Shown here in pieces: positions 18,585 through 27,940 of a stretch of DNA of 64,000 bases. Position 1 is the stretch's first letter. Each line of letters opens with the position of its first letter. The notes under the pieces are model-generated. The model searched no databases. It had not been told where the DNA came from and saw only the letters and a program-made list of their open reading frames with translations. The position numbers and the translations under genes are program-made. The DNA comes from Acinetobacter qingfengensis (GTDB lineage: Bacteria > Pseudomonadota > Gammaproteobacteria > Pseudomonadales > Moraxellaceae), in NCBI RefSeq assembly GCF_008693185.1, contig NZ_VXKN01000009.1, positions 1 through 64,000 on the forward strand, in the 5' to 3' direction.

Positions 18585-18763
18585 AACGATTTCCTATTGC
18601 TTTGATCGGGATACCATCATCATACCACTCTGATTAACTTTATAAAGTAAACTTTAGCAATGCAATGATCTGACAACAGAAATGCGCAGTAGAAACATAG
18701 TCAAGTATGGCATGAAAGCGTTACAATCTTTTTTCATGGAACAATCAGGTTGAGGGCTGAAAA

Positions 18764-19192
18764 ATGATCATTGTTTGTCCAGCATGTATGAAAAAAAATA
18801 ATTTACCCACAGATATTCCTGTGGCTGAAGCGCAATGTGGGCAGTGTGATCATGATTTATGGTCTGCCAAACCGATTAACTTAAATGATGATAACTTTAT
18901 GCAATTTGTACCCAATACTGAAATTCCAGTATTTGTGGATTTTTGGGCTGAATGGTGTGGACCATGTAAATCTATGGCACCACATTTTGAACAATTAGCA
19001 CAACATTATCCTCAGTTACAATTTGCAAAGGTGAATACTGAGGCTGCGCCAAGATTAAGTGCATTCTTTCAGATCCGTAGTATTCCCAGTCTGATTTTAT
19101 TTAAACAAACCACACAACTGGCACGAGCTGCCGGTGCAATGAATACATCGCAATTGCAGGCATGGCTTGCACAACATGGAATAAGGAATTAG
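18764..19192 (+). CDS. trxC: Thioredoxin 2
   Basis: 142 residues. An N-terminal zinc ribbon (Cys5, Cys8, Cys25, Cys28) precedes a thioredoxin fold with active site WCGPC (Cys65, Cys68) and the cis-proline motif IRSIPSLIL near residue 108. This layout defines TrxC, a zinc-binding disulfide reductase used under oxidative stress. The thioesterase gene follows after eight bases and is likely in the same operon. Confidence 0.95.
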   Translation: MIIVCPACMKKNNLPTDIPVAEAQCGQCDHDLWSAKPINLNDDNFMQFVPNTEIPVFVDFWAEWCGPCKSMAPHFEQLAQHYPQLQFAKVNTEAAPRLSAFFQIRSIPSLILFKQTTQLARAAGAMNTSQLQAWLAQHGIRN

Positions 19193-19200
19193 GAGTTATT

Positions 19201-19605
19201 ATGGTTGCTGAACCAAGAGGTAATTTATCATTACAAACCATTGCTATGCCATCAGATACCAACTGGAGTGGTGATATTTTTGGTGGCTGGCTGGTTTCAC
19301 AAATGGATATTGCCGGCGCAATTCACTGTGAACAAATTACCCGTGGACGTTGTGCGACCATCTCAATTCATGAGATGACCTTTTTGGTGCCGGTAAAAAT
19401 TGGTGATGTAGTGTCTTGTTATACCGATGTGTTAAAAATTGGTAACACTTCCATTCAGGTTCATATTGAAGTCTGGACAAAAAGCAATCGGGTGGATAGT
19501 CCAGTACGTGTAACGCATGGAATTTTTACTTTCGTTGCGGTGGATGTTGATGGTCATAAGCGTAAAATTCCTGAGGATGTCAAAAATCAATATCGTATTG
19601 ATTGA
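19201..19605 (+). CDS. Acyl-CoA thioesterase, YciA type
   Basis: 134 residues from the ATG at 19201, which has AGGAG five to six bases before it; the frame opens 13 codons earlier inside trxC. The hotdog-fold sequence has MPSDTNWSGDIFGGWLVSQMDIAGA, in which the GDIFGG turn and the Asp on the helix are the conserved catalytic region of YciA/BACH thioesterases. RCATISIHEMTFLVPVKIGD is the second family block. It hydrolyses acyl-CoA, chain length unknown. Confidence 0.92.
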   Translation: MVAEPRGNLSLQTIAMPSDTNWSGDIFGGWLVSQMDIAGAIHCEQITRGRCATISIHEMTFLVPVKIGDVVSCYTDVLKIGNTSIQVHIEVWTKSNRVDSPVRVTHGIFTFVAVDVDGHKRKIPEDVKNQYRID

Positions 19606-19616
19606 TCAATCATGAA

Positions 19617-19646
19617 AAAAAAACGCCTCATTTCTGAAGCGTTTTT
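19617..19646. terminator. Bidirectional terminator
   Basis: AAACGC (19621-19626) pairs with GCGTTT (19639-19644), with an inner TCA/TGA extension, A run before and T run after. It separates the convergent YciA-type and DUF4442 genes. Confidence 0.85.
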
Positions 19647-19648
19647 AT

Positions 19649-20143
19649 TTATTTCTTCTTTTTAGGCAGCCATGCCCAGATCATTTGACATTGAATCGGC
19701 TGTTCACCGGAGTCATCAATCACCTGAATAGGAATGTCTAGTTCACCTTTTTCAGTATTTTGAATAAACTTCTGTTGTTCAGCCGAAAGCGTTGCAGTTG
19801 CAGTCAAACCGCCTTTAACGATTTTTAAATAATCTACATTTAAAGTTTTGATCAATAAAATATGATCATCAGGTACATTTAAACCGGTTACAAAACCAGT
19901 TGCAGTTTCTGCCAGCAATGCCATTGCAGCAGCATGTAAGCCTTTGATATGATTTTGTATATTACGCTGATTGTCCAGTCGAACCACAACCTTTGATTGG
20001 CTCACCTCGAGATAACGAATATTTGCTGTTCCTACCATTGGCACAATTCTGCCAAATGCCTTTGACCATAACGTACTACGCAATGATTTGGGCAATTTAT
20101 ATGTCGCCTGTACTACTTTAAATAAACGATTACTTTTTGCCAT
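19649..20143 (-). CDS. DUF4442 hotdog-fold protein
   Basis: 164 residues from the ATG at 20143, preceded by GAGG at five bases; the longest frame uses a TTG 21 bases upstream. The sequence resembles DUF4442, a hotdog-fold family thought to be thioesterase-like: NHIKGLHAAAMALLAETATG is the helix-bearing block. The C-terminus is a lysine run (WLPKKKK). The substrate is unknown. It is convergent with another hotdog gene. Confidence 0.75.
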   Translation of the reverse strand: MAKSNRLFKVVQATYKLPKSLRSTLWSKAFGRIVPMVGTANIRYLEVSQSKVVVRLDNQRNIQNHIKGLHAAAMALLAETATGFVTGLNVPDDHILLIKTLNVDYLKIVKGGLTATATLSAEQQKFIQNTEKGELDIPIQVIDDSGEQPIQCQMIWAWLPKKKK

Positions 20144-20200
20144 ACCGACCTCAAAAGTGTTCAATCACTGGATGATGTCATACAGGATATATCAGCATAT

Positions 20201-20689
20201 TTAGTCTTTAAAGTTGTTAAATTGCAACGGTAAACCAAACTGCTGTTCTTTTAAAAATGCCATGATCGTTTGCAAGGTATCTCGTTTTTTATCGGTTACT
20301 CGAATTTTATCTCCCTGAATAGAAGACTGAACCTTAATTCCACTTTCCTTAATGGCTTTATTAATTTTTTTAGCACTGTCAGAATCCAGACCATCTTTAA
20401 GTTTAATGACCTGTACAATATGTTTACCGGAAGCAGCCGCTTTTTGTGGATCTAAAGCCTGTACATCAATTTTTCGTTTGTAAAAATGATTTTCCAGCAT
20501 GTTATACACTTGCTCACACTGAAAGTCACTTTCGGTACTGATTTTGATTTCCTTGGATTTTTCATTTAATTCAATAGAAACATCCTGACCACGGAAATCA
20601 AAACGTGTGGCAATTTCTTTCTGTGTGTTTTGTACAGCATGATTTACTTCAAAAAGCTCAAGTTCTGACACAATATCAAACGATGGCAT
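20201..20689 (-). CDS. yajQ: YajQ family nucleotide-binding protein
   Basis: 162 residues, complete. It begins MPSFDIVSELE and has the family motifs ATRFDFRGQD, QVIKLKDGLDSDSAKKINKAIK and IQGDKIRVTDKKRDTLQ. YajQ proteins have two ferredoxin-like domains; some members bind cyclic di-GMP and act with transcription factors, while others bind nucleic acids or nucleotides. The gene stands alone between the DUF4442 gene and the divergent rhodanese gene. Confidence 0.94.
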   Translation of the reverse strand: MPSFDIVSELELFEVNHAVQNTQKEIATRFDFRGQDVSIELNEKSKEIKISTESDFQCEQVYNMLENHFYKRKIDVQALDPQKAAASGKHIVQVIKLKDGLDSDSAKKINKAIKESGIKVQSSIQGDKIRVTDKKRDTLQTIMAFLKEQQFGLPLQFNNFKD

Positions 20690-20780
20690 AAGATTAGACC
20701 TTTACATTATGATTTAATATTGAGATGCTAAGGGGGTTTTCTTTTTTTGCCAAGTGCTGTTTTTATCAAAGGAGTGCATA

Positions 20781-21092
20781 ATGATCCGCAAGCAAGAAAT
20801 CACCACCTTTGAATTCCCTGAAGGTGCTGTAATTTGGGATGTCCGTGATCCGAAATCGTATCAACAAGGTCATATTCAAGGTGCAATTAATTATCCGATT
20901 GATACGCTGGATGACCAGAAATTACAACAGGTGCAGACGGGCGAACCGATTTATATTCTTTGTGGTGGCGGCAGTAAAGCACCACGCGCAGCGGAGTTGC
21001 TTAATACATTTGATGATCGGCGTGAATACGTGATTCTCATGGGGGGAACACGTGCAGCACGTGATGCAGGCTTACCAATGATTTCGGAGTAA
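20781..21092 (+). CDS. Single-domain rhodanese-like sulfurtransferase
   Basis: 103 residues from the ATG at 20781, which has AGGAG eight bases upstream; the longer frame begins at a GTG at 20754. It has the rhodanese motifs WDVRDPKSYQQGHIQGA and an active-site loop starting with Cys61 (CGGGSKAPRAA). It would carry a persulfide on Cys61. No partner is evident. Confidence 0.88.
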   Translation: MIRKQEITTFEFPEGAVIWDVRDPKSYQQGHIQGAINYPIDTLDDQKLQQVQTGEPIYILCGGGSKAPRAAELLNTFDDRREYVILMGGTRAARDAGLPMISE

Positions 21093-21150
21093 GTAGATTG
21101 AGGCATCATTATGAATATGGTGCCTTAATTTAAAGGAGAGAAATGTCATT

Positions 21151-21468
21151 GTGCTTAAATTAATCGCAGAAGATTTTATTAAAAATGATCAGATTGATCA
21201 GGTTTTACCTCTCTATCAAGAGCTAATTGAAAAAACCAGACAAGAATCTGGTTGTATAGCTTATGATTTATATCATGATTTGCGCAATACAGGGCATTTT
21301 GTTTTTATTGAAGAATGGCAAGATCGGGCTGCACTGGATTTGCATATTCAATCTGAACATTTCCAAAGACTGGTTCCATTGATTGAACAATATCAACGGG
21401 AAGATAATATTTTTACACATATGCAGCATTTTCAGGATATTGTTACACAATATCAAAATAAAAAATAA
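21151..21468 (+). CDS. Antibiotic biosynthesis monooxygenase-like (ABM) protein
   Basis: 105 residues of the dimeric alpha/beta barrel ABM/YgiN group: LPLYQELIEKTRQESGCIAYDLYHD, then FVFIEEWQDRAALDLHIQSEHF with the conserved W and His. Members include quinol monooxygenases, but function cannot be assigned. The start is GTG at 21151. The GGAG lies 12 bases upstream, which is long; a seven-codon ATG frame at 21143 overlaps it and could affect initiation. Confidence 0.8.
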   Translation: MLKLIAEDFIKNDQIDQVLPLYQELIEKTRQESGCIAYDLYHDLRNTGHFVFIEEWQDRAALDLHIQSEHFQRLVPLIEQYQREDNIFTHMQHFQDIVTQYQNKK

Positions 21469-21673
21469 ATAGTATGTATTTTCTAGAAGATACACTCTTA
21501 AATTAAACATATTCTGAGATGTATTTAAAATATAAAATCTTATTCATGGATTAAATTTTTTTCTGCTGATTACTATAACCATTTTGTTTTATATATTTAT
21601 AAAATAAGAAAAATTGCATATTCTTCAGAGAAAATACAAAATTAAACTATCTCACCATTCTATGAAAGATATT

Positions 21674-21710
21674 AAAAAACAGCCTGATGTTGAGATAAAA
21701 ATACAGGCTG
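21674..21710 (-). terminator. Terminator of the yciB-mnmC operon
   Basis: On the minus strand CAGCCTG (21704-21710) pairs with CAGGCTG (21680-21686) over a 17-base loop, followed by six T. It begins 14 bases after the mnmC stop. Confidence 0.8.
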
Positions 21711-21724
21711 CTAATTAAAAAAAA

Positions 21725-23581
21725 TTAAAGCTGTTTAACTTTTTTCTTAAAGCGTTGAACACGTAATCGTTGTGCCAGCACAGATGGGATAGGTAAGGCT
21801 TCCCCCAAAATTTGTGCTGCAATAATTTCACTACACAATGGTGAAAATAAAAAACCTTTAGAACCTAATCCTGCTAAAGCATGACAGCATGGCTGTTCAG
21901 GTGTAATCTGTCCAACCAGTGGTAAATAATCGGGACTTTGTGCCCGTAACGATGCTCGACCTTGCCAGTTTTTTATATTGGTTAATTGTGTAGCCAGTTC
22001 AGGCAAAGCATGTTGCATCAATTCAAAATTATGTTGATGATCAGCAATGCGTACATCGGTTTCAGTTTGATTTTGTAAAAACGATGCGCCAAAAATCAAT
22101 GTATTGGCATTATATGGAATTGCATATCCACCATAACTAAATCCTGTAGTCAGGTGTTGATCCGATAAAGGCGTCTTTAAATCTGTCCAGGATATCTGTC
22201 CACGAATGGGTTTAAGTTGAACCGTTTCGGGAAACAGCTGTTGAAGTGATAGGGCATTACAGGCGATTAAATGGTCAGCAGTATAACCTTGTTGCGTGTC
22301 ATGTAGCGTAACATGGTTCTCTGTAGAGGTAATAGATTGAATTTCTGTAATTTTTAAATCAATTAAAGGATGGGCTAAAACTTGTTGTGCAAATTTATGA
22401 GGAAATAATCCTCCGGCGAAATGTAATAAACTGGCAGGAAGTACACTGAGATCCGTAGATTGCCATGCATAAATATCTTGTGGATAGTCATTCACCATTT
22501 GTTCTATCTGCTCAATATTTTTGTCGTGTAACTGATACACTTGTAGTGAGCGAAAAGCTTGAAAATTTTTATAAAAATTGATGGCATATTGCCAGCTAAC
22601 ACTCATTAAATGTGTGGCAATATTGTCAATTGAACCCAGCTTGGGATTGAGTAAAGCAAGAGGATTGCCCGAACCGCCAGCCAATGGTTGTGTCTTTTCA
22701 AAAATTGTGACTTGAATTCCACGTTGTGCAAATGCCCATGCACAATTTAAACCTGCAATACCTGCACCAATAATGGCAATATTTTGCGGAACTTTAACAG
22801 TATTTACCGGTGTTATTTGAACAGGAGAATCTTCAGTCGCATGTTGCCAGACGGCTTTCAGCATTTCCCGTTTGTGTCCAAAACCCTTGGGACGCGTAAT
22901 TTTTACACCATAACTACGTAAAGCACGTTTAAGCACACCGGCAACACTAAAGGATGCAAAGGTTGTTCCTTCGGCAGATAAACGCATGATGTGTTGGAAA
23001 ATTTGTTCCTGCCATAATTCAGGGTTACATGAGGGTGCAAAGCCATCCAGAAACCAAGCATGAACAGGTTGGGTACTTTGAATAAGTGGAAAACAATGAG
23101 CCGCATCGCCCAGCCACAAATCCACTGAAATCCGTTCATCAGGAAAATTTAGGCGATGGCAACCGGCCAGTGGAAGAGGGTAGTGTTCGATGAGTTGGTC
23201 GGCAAGTGGCTTTAATTCATTCCATACCGTTAAAGCGCGTTTTAAATCCTGTAAACTTAGTGGATATTTTTCTACAGAAATAAAGTGCAAATGACTTTGA
23301 TTGTCTGGTCGTACCTGTTGCCACAATTGCCATAATGCCAGAAAATTAAGTCCTGTGCCAAATCCAGTCTCGCCTACGGAAAAATATTGTTGAGGTTGTA
23401 AATTGGCTAGCCGTTCGGATAAGTCATTACCATTTAAAAATACATGTCGTGTTTCCAGCAAGCCATTGGCTTTAGAAAAATAAACATCGCCGAATTGTCT
23501 GGAAACAGGAATTTCAACCTCATCTACAGTTTGCCACTCCGGATCGGCAAGGGTAATGGCTGGAAATTTTAAATTTATCAT
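21725..23581 (-). CDS. mnmC: Bifunctional tRNA mnm5s2U34 methyltransferase / FAD oxidoreductase
   Basis: MnmC makes the last two steps of mnm5s2U at the tRNA wobble base: its FAD domain removes the carboxymethyl group and its SAM domain methylates. 618 residues, close to the family length. The N-terminal DUF752 methyltransferase domain has VGETGFGTGLNFLALW (about 70) and WFLDGFAPSCNPELW (about 175). The FAD domain starts at IAIIGAGIAGLNCAWA (about 270) and ends with RAQSPDYLPLVG and GLGSKGFLFSPL. Last gene of an operon with yciB, yciI and a coiled-coil protein. Confidence 0.96.
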   Translation of the reverse strand: MINLKFPAITLADPEWQTVDEVEIPVSRQFGDVYFSKANGLLETRHVFLNGNDLSERLANLQPQQYFSVGETGFGTGLNFLALWQLWQQVRPDNQSHLHFISVEKYPLSLQDLKRALTVWNELKPLADQLIEHYPLPLAGCHRLNFPDERISVDLWLGDAAHCFPLIQSTQPVHAWFLDGFAPSCNPELWQEQIFQHIMRLSAEGTTFASFSVAGVLKRALRSYGVKITRPKGFGHKREMLKAVWQHATEDSPVQITPVNTVKVPQNIAIIGAGIAGLNCAWAFAQRGIQVTIFEKTQPLAGGSGNPLALLNPKLGSIDNIATHLMSVSWQYAINFYKNFQAFRSLQVYQLHDKNIEQIEQMVNDYPQDIYAWQSTDLSVLPASLLHFAGGLFPHKFAQQVLAHPLIDLKITEIQSITSTENHVTLHDTQQGYTADHLIACNALSLQQLFPETVQLKPIRGQISWTDLKTPLSDQHLTTGFSYGGYAIPYNANTLIFGASFLQNQTETDVRIADHQHNFELMQHALPELATQLTNIKNWQGRASLRAQSPDYLPLVGQITPEQPCCHALAGLGSKGFLFSPLCSEIIAAQILGEALPIPSVLAQRLRVQRFKKKVKQL

Positions 23582-23600
23582 GATGAAAAAACTGCATTAG

Positions 23601-24050
23601 TCACCATTTACGGCGACGGCGAGTGTAAAGTAAGTGGTAAATAATAATCCCAATAAATACACCAATAGCGATGGTTGCTGCACCATACAAAAACATTTGT
23701 GCGCTACGTTCGCTTTGTAACACCTGTACTTGAACGGTAAGATTATCGTTTTTTAGTTGCAATGTTTGATTCTGTGCCAGTGCTTGTTGATTGGCCTGTT
23801 CGAGTTGTTGCAAACGTTTTTGCTGTTGTACCAATTCCTGTTTATGCATTTGCTGCATTTTGCTGATTGCAGTGGGAATATCTGTAATTGGTGCAGCCGT
23901 ACCGGGTTGACGTAAGGGTGGATTTTGTTGTGGTGCAGGTGAAGTAGTAGGGGTTGCTGCTGTGGCAGGCTGCTGAGCAGTAGGTACTGCCCAGATTGAA
24001 GTCATCATAAGCCCTGTACACAGTGCAAGGCTGATGCGATGATTTAACAT
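23601..24050 (-). CDS. Membrane protein with signal peptide, coiled coil and C-terminal helix
   Basis: 149 residues, no family recognised. It has a signal peptide (about 1-21), a proline/alanine/threonine-rich linker (22-55), a glutamine-rich coiled coil (about 60-112, KMQQMHKQELVQQQKRLQQLEQ...) and a C-terminal helix (about 118-140) followed by RRRRKW. The topology resembles the SH3-coiled-coil-TM proteins (TIGR04211 type) but without the SH3 domain. Located between yciI (3 bases) and mnmC (19 bases). Confidence 0.65.
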   Translation of the reverse strand: MLNHRISLALCTGLMMTSIWAVPTAQQPATAATPTTSPAPQQNPPLRQPGTAAPITDIPTAISKMQQMHKQELVQQQKRLQQLEQANQQALAQNQTLQLKNDNLTVQVQVLQSERSAQMFLYGAATIAIGVFIGIIIYHLLYTRRRRKW

Positions 24051-24053
24051 GCC

Positions 24054-24359
24054 TTATTCGTCCTTTGGAAAAACTTTAACAAAAGGCTTTACATCTACCT
24101 GTTTATATACACCAGCATGCACATAAGGTTCATCAGCCAGCCATTGATCTAGTGCTTCGCGGGAATCAAATTCAACGATGATGGTACTGCCATAAAAACC
24201 TTTAGCAGGATCATTGATATCTTTAGGTATTGGGCCGGCAGCCAATATGTGCCCTTGTTCATGCAAGGTCTGCAATCTGGCAAGGTGTGCAGGACGGGCA
24301 TCCAGACGTTTTTGTAGAACATCATCGTGATCGATACATTGAACAACAAAGAATGGCAT
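24054..24359 (-). CDS. yciI: YciI-like protein
   Basis: 101 residues from the ATG at 24359, with GAGAG seven bases before it; the frame runs 47 codons further upstream into yciB territory without support. The sequence MPFFVVQCIDHDD, then RPAHLARLQTLHEQGHILAAGP, and DEPYVHAGVY is typical of YciI, a ferredoxin-like alpha+beta protein with a conserved His-Asp pair. Enzymatic role not established. Linked to yciB as in enterobacteria. Confidence 0.9.
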   Translation of the reverse strand: MPFFVVQCIDHDDVLQKRLDARPAHLARLQTLHEQGHILAAGPIPKDINDPAKGFYGSTIIVEFDSREALDQWLADEPYVHAGVYKQVDVKPFVKVFPKDE

Positions 24360-24429
24360 GATCGTACTCTCTTGATTTAGATGAACATATATAAAATTTA
24401 AGCTGAAAATTTTTGTGTATTCAGGATAC

Positions 24430-25044
24430 TTAATTTTCAGGTGTTTTAAAGTGTTTACGCAGAATGACAAGCTGAATAATGATAAACGAAAACATGACAA
24501 TCATATCGCCAAAGGCAGTGAATTCACCCCAATATTTGCCATTCATAAAAATAAAAGCAAAAAAGGTATGTAAACCAGCCATCACCACAAACAGACCTAC
24601 CCATGCATAGTTCAGTTTTTTCCATCCACTTCGGCTAAGTTCCATAAATGGACTAAACATTCGTTGGATTAATGGAATCTTTTCTTTACCAAACAATGGA
24701 CTGAGTAAAAATGCCAGACCAAAGCCCAGATTGAGTAAAATGGCTTTATATTTAATGTAATCAATATCGCTAAAAGCCAGCGTCAAACCACCAAATATAA
24801 TGGTGCTGGCAACAATAAACCATTGTTGTTTTTCCAGTTTAAACTTCTGAAAAATAAATAGACAGCCATAAACAATCAGGGTCGCAATTAATAAGGCGCA
24901 AGTGGCCACCAGAATATTATTCTGATCAGTATTGCCATCACTACCAACTAACTGTAACAATGGATGATGATTATCTTTTGGGTCTGTAGTTTTATAAAAA
25001 TAGAAGAAGATAATCAGTGGAAGATAATCTAATAACGCTTTCAT
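24430..25044 (-). CDS. yciB: Inner-membrane septation protein A (YciB/IspZ)
   Basis: 204 residues from the ATG at 25044, beginning MKALLDYLPLIIFFYFYK, the family start; the upstream 14 codons are unlikely. Five to six membrane helices. The family is linked to cell-envelope elongation and septation, with no defined activity. It is the first gene of the minus-strand run yciB, yciI, coiled-coil protein, mnmC, and is divergent from the PHP-domain gene with 45 bases between the starts. Confidence 0.92.
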   Translation of the reverse strand: MKALLDYLPLIIFFYFYKTTDPKDNHHPLLQLVGSDGNTDQNNILVATCALLIATLIVYGCLFIFQKFKLEKQQWFIVASTIIFGGLTLAFSDIDYIKYKAILLNLGFGLAFLLSPLFGKEKIPLIQRMFSPFMELSRSGWKKLNYAWVGLFVVMAGLHTFFAFIFMNGKYWGEFTAFGDMIVMFSFIIIQLVILRKHFKTPEN

Positions 25045-25089
25045 GATACAGTAGCACGGTGAATTGAGAGAGATAGCATAATACAAACC

Positions 25090-25950
25090 ATGATCGGTGT
25101 CGATTTACATACACATAGTTCTTTTTCAGATGGTGAATTATCACCAGAATTTCTGCTGCAAAAAGCTGCTGAACATAATATTCGGATGCTTGCCCTGACA
25201 GATCACGATACCATGCAGGGCAATGATATCGCAGCACAACATGCTAAAGCCTATGATATTGATTTTATACAGGGTGTCGAAATCTCAAGTTGGTGGCATC
25301 GTCCTAATACCAGAAAAACTTATTCAGTACATATTGTGGCATTAAATATGCAGAATTTGCTGCCAATGCAGAAATTACTGATCAAGCAAAAACAATTGCG
25401 GGCAGAGCGTGCGTTATTAATTTGTGAAAAATTACAAAAAATTTTAAAAACAGATTTTTTACCTGATGTCCGAGCTTTAGTTGATGGACATGATGATCGA
25501 ATTACCCGTAGTCATATTGCCAAAACATTACTCAAGCACAGGGTCGTGAGCCGTATGCAACAGGCTTTTGACCGTTTTTTAAAAGAAGGGAAAGCAGCTT
25601 ATGTGCCATTTATGGGGGTGGAGCTGCCAGAAGCGATTGAAATTATTCATCAAAGTCAGGGTGTTGCAGTATTGGCACACCCTACCAAATATGATTTATC
25701 GGCAACCAATATTCGTTATTTGATCGAATTGTTTGCCCAAGCTAACGGAGATGCTGTGGAATTACCTCCTGTAAATGAAGCAATATCTAGTCGTCAGATG
25801 ATTGATCGGGAAGTGGAAAAGTTTGGATTAAAGGTATCGATTGGCAGTGATTTTCATGGGAGTCATATGCCATGGTTGACATTAGGTAAAGTTCCTCAAT
25901 TAAAAGCAGGACAACAAGGGATCTGGGAAAGTTTTCGCTTGGATGGATGA
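25090..25950 (+). CDS. rnm: PHP-domain phosphoesterase, RNase AM / YciV type
   Basis: 286 residues of the PHP family. The metal-binding motifs are DLHTHSSFSDGELS (residues 5-18), LTDHDTMQG (about 36-44), GVEISSW (about 62), HPTKYD (about 197) and SDFHGSHMPW (about 253-262). Homologues are 3',5'-nucleoside bisphosphate phosphatases that also trim 5' ends of rRNAs and short RNAs. Its position next to yciB and yciI parallels the enterobacterial yci cluster. Confidence 0.9.
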   Translation: MIGVDLHTHSSFSDGELSPEFLLQKAAEHNIRMLALTDHDTMQGNDIAAQHAKAYDIDFIQGVEISSWWHRPNTRKTYSVHIVALNMQNLLPMQKLLIKQKQLRAERALLICEKLQKILKTDFLPDVRALVDGHDDRITRSHIAKTLLKHRVVSRMQQAFDRFLKEGKAAYVPFMGVELPEAIEIIHQSQGVAVLAHPTKYDLSATNIRYLIELFAQANGDAVELPPVNEAISSRQMIDREVEKFGLKVSIGSDFHGSHMPWLTLGKVPQLKAGQQGIWESFRLDG

Positions 25951-26054
25951 AGTAGAATGTATTGGCGAGAGCAACGAGTTTATTAGAAGGTATCAAAATT
26001 TTCTTGTTTGGTATGCTACGAGAGAATTTCGACTGTTTTAATTAAGCCAAAATA

Positions 26055-26078
26055 AGGGATAAGTTTAGGCTTATCCCT
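26055..26078. terminator. Bidirectional terminator-like hairpin
   Basis: AGGGATAAG (26055-26063) and CTTATCCCT (26070-26078) form a perfect 9-bp stem over six bases between the convergent rnm and nadB genes. The T tracts on both sides are interrupted. Confidence 0.65.
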
Positions 26079-26086
26079 CTTGCTAT

Positions 26087-27724
26087 TTAGGCAACATTGA
26101 CTTTCGGTTGCGTAACATGAAACTGATCTGGACTGAGAACAGTATCCCGAAGTTCATGGGCAGTTTCTGGATAATCCAGCGTATAGTGTAAACCACGAGA
26201 TTCTTTACGTTGTAAGGCACAGCGTACAATCATTTCAGAAACCAGTACCAGATTACGTAATTCAATCAAATTCTTACTGACTTTATAATTCTGATAATAA
26301 GCATCAATTTCAGATTTTAACATTTCTATGCGGTGTAGTGCACGTTCCAAACGTTTAGTTGTTCGGACAATACCAACATAGTTCCACATACAGGTGCGTA
26401 ATTCATCCCAGTTTTGTAGGATGACCACATCTTCGTCAGAATCTTCAACTTCAGAAGCATCCCAGTGCGGGACAGCGGGAAGTCTGGATTGTTGTGCATA
26501 ATGGCGTTGGATATGTTTTGCAGCACTCATGCCATAAACAAAACACTCCAGTAAAGAATTGCTGGCCATACGATTGGCACCATGTAGTCCAGTACACGAT
26601 GTTTCACCAATAGCATATAAACCTTGAACATCGGTTTGACTAAATTGATCAACCACAACACCACCACAAGTATAATGTGCAGCAGGAACAACCGGAATTT
26701 TATCTTTTGTGATGTCAATGCCCAGTTCCAATAGGCGGGTGTACAAAGTAGGAAAATGCGATTTAATAAACGTTTCAGATTGATGTGTGATGTCTAGCCA
26801 AACATGACGTAATCCTAGACGTTTCATTTCAAAGTCAATTGCTCGTGCAACAACATCACGTGGTGCAAGTTCGGCTCGTTCATCAAAGCGCAGCATAAAA
26901 CGTTCGCCATCCGGTAGACGTAAATGTGCACCTTCACCGCGCATGGCCTCGGTAATTAAAAAAGACCTTGCCTGTGGATGATAGAGACATGTGGGATGAA
27001 ACTGATTAAATTCCATGTTGGCAACACGGCAGCCAGCTCTCCATGCCATGGCAATACCATCACCTGTAGCAATATCTGGATTGGAAGTGTAGAGATAGGC
27101 TTTCATGGCTCCCCCGCAAGCCAAAGCAGTAAAAGGGGCTAGAAAAGTTTCAACTTCATTGTTGCATTGGTTTAAGGCATAAACTCCCAATGCACGTTGT
27201 TTTTGATCCGTTAAACCGATTTTGTCACTGGTAATCACATCAATTGCGACGTAATTTTCAAAAATATGAATATTATTTTTTTCTTTGACACGTTGTACCA
27301 GTGTTGTGGAAATCGCTTGGCCGGTTGCATCAGCAGCATGAATGATGCGTCGCTGAGAATGGCCACCTTCGCGAGTTAAATGCAGTTGATTGTCTTCATC
27401 AAGAGTAAATTGCACGCCTTGTTTAAGTAGAAAATCTACAGCCTCCTGACCTCCTTCAACAGTAAATTGTACAGCGTTAAGATGACAAAGCTGTCCACCG
27501 GCAATCATGGTGTCCTGTACGTGTAACTGATGGGAGTCTTGTTGATCCAGTACTGCTGCAACACCACCCTGTGCAAAATAAGTACTGGCATCATGAACAC
27601 TGGATTTGGCCAAAATTGCGATTTGATAATGTTCTGGTAATGATAATGCAAGTGTTAATCCGGCACCGCCACTTCCTATGATTAAGACATCGAATGGATG
27701 TGCTGTGTTTTGATGATGTTCCAT
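26087..27724 (-). CDS. nadB: L-aspartate oxidase
   Basis: NadB oxidises aspartate to iminoaspartate, the first step of de novo NAD synthesis. 545 residues from the ATG at 27724 (the longest frame begins at a TTG six codons earlier). The FAD motif [10 protein letters not shown] opens the protein; [29 protein letters not shown], and [23 protein letters not shown] are the flavoprotein blocks; the helical C-terminal part has [14 protein letters not shown]. No nadA or nadC is next to it. Confidence 0.95.
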   Translation of the reverse strand: MEHHQNTAHPFDVLIIGSGGAGLTLALSLPEHYQIAILAKSSVHDASTYFAQGGVAAVLDQQDSHQLHVQDTMIAGGQLCHLNAVQFTVEGGQEAVDFLLKQGVQFTLDEDNQLHLTREGGHSQRRIIHAADATGQAISTTLVQRVKEKNNIHIFENYVAIDVITSDKIGLTDQKQRALGVYALNQCNNEVETFLAPFTALACGGAMKAYLYTSNPDIATGDGIAMAWRAGCRVANMEFNQFHPTCLYHPQARSFLITEAMRGEGAHLRLPDGERFMLRFDERAELAPRDVVARAIDFEMKRLGLRHVWLDITHQSETFIKSHFPTLYTRLLELGIDITKDKIPVVPAAHYTCGGVVVDQFSQTDVQGLYAIGETSCTGLHGANRMASNSLLECFVYGMSAAKHIQRHYAQQSRLPAVPHWDASEVEDSDEDVVILQNWDELRTCMWNYVGIVRTTKRLERALHRIEMLKSEIDAYYQNYKVSKNLIELRNLVLVSEMIVRCALQRKESRGLHYTLDYPETAHELRDTVLSPDQFHVTQPKVNVA

Positions 27725-27895
27725 GATTATTTTATCAATCAAAAAATAATCTAATTAAAATACTCCAAAATAAATTGTTTTGCACGAATTGCATTTGATA
27801 AACATGTTGTGGATAGGATGAATTGTTAGATTATTTTTGCAGGGTAATCAATTCATATATGGATGGTTGTTTTTATCTTATTGAAATATTTAATT

Positions 27896-27927
27896 AAAAG
27901 TACCAAATTGACTAATTTGATACTTTT
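27896..27927 (-). terminator. Terminator after the phosphohexomutase gene
   Basis: AAAAGTA-C-CAAATT (27896-27909) and AATTTG-A-TACTTTT (27914-27927) form a long stem with one mismatch and a four-base loop. On the minus strand it ends in CTTTTAATT. It lies 13 bases after the gene. Confidence 0.75.
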
Positions 27928-27940
27928 AAATGAGAAATTT

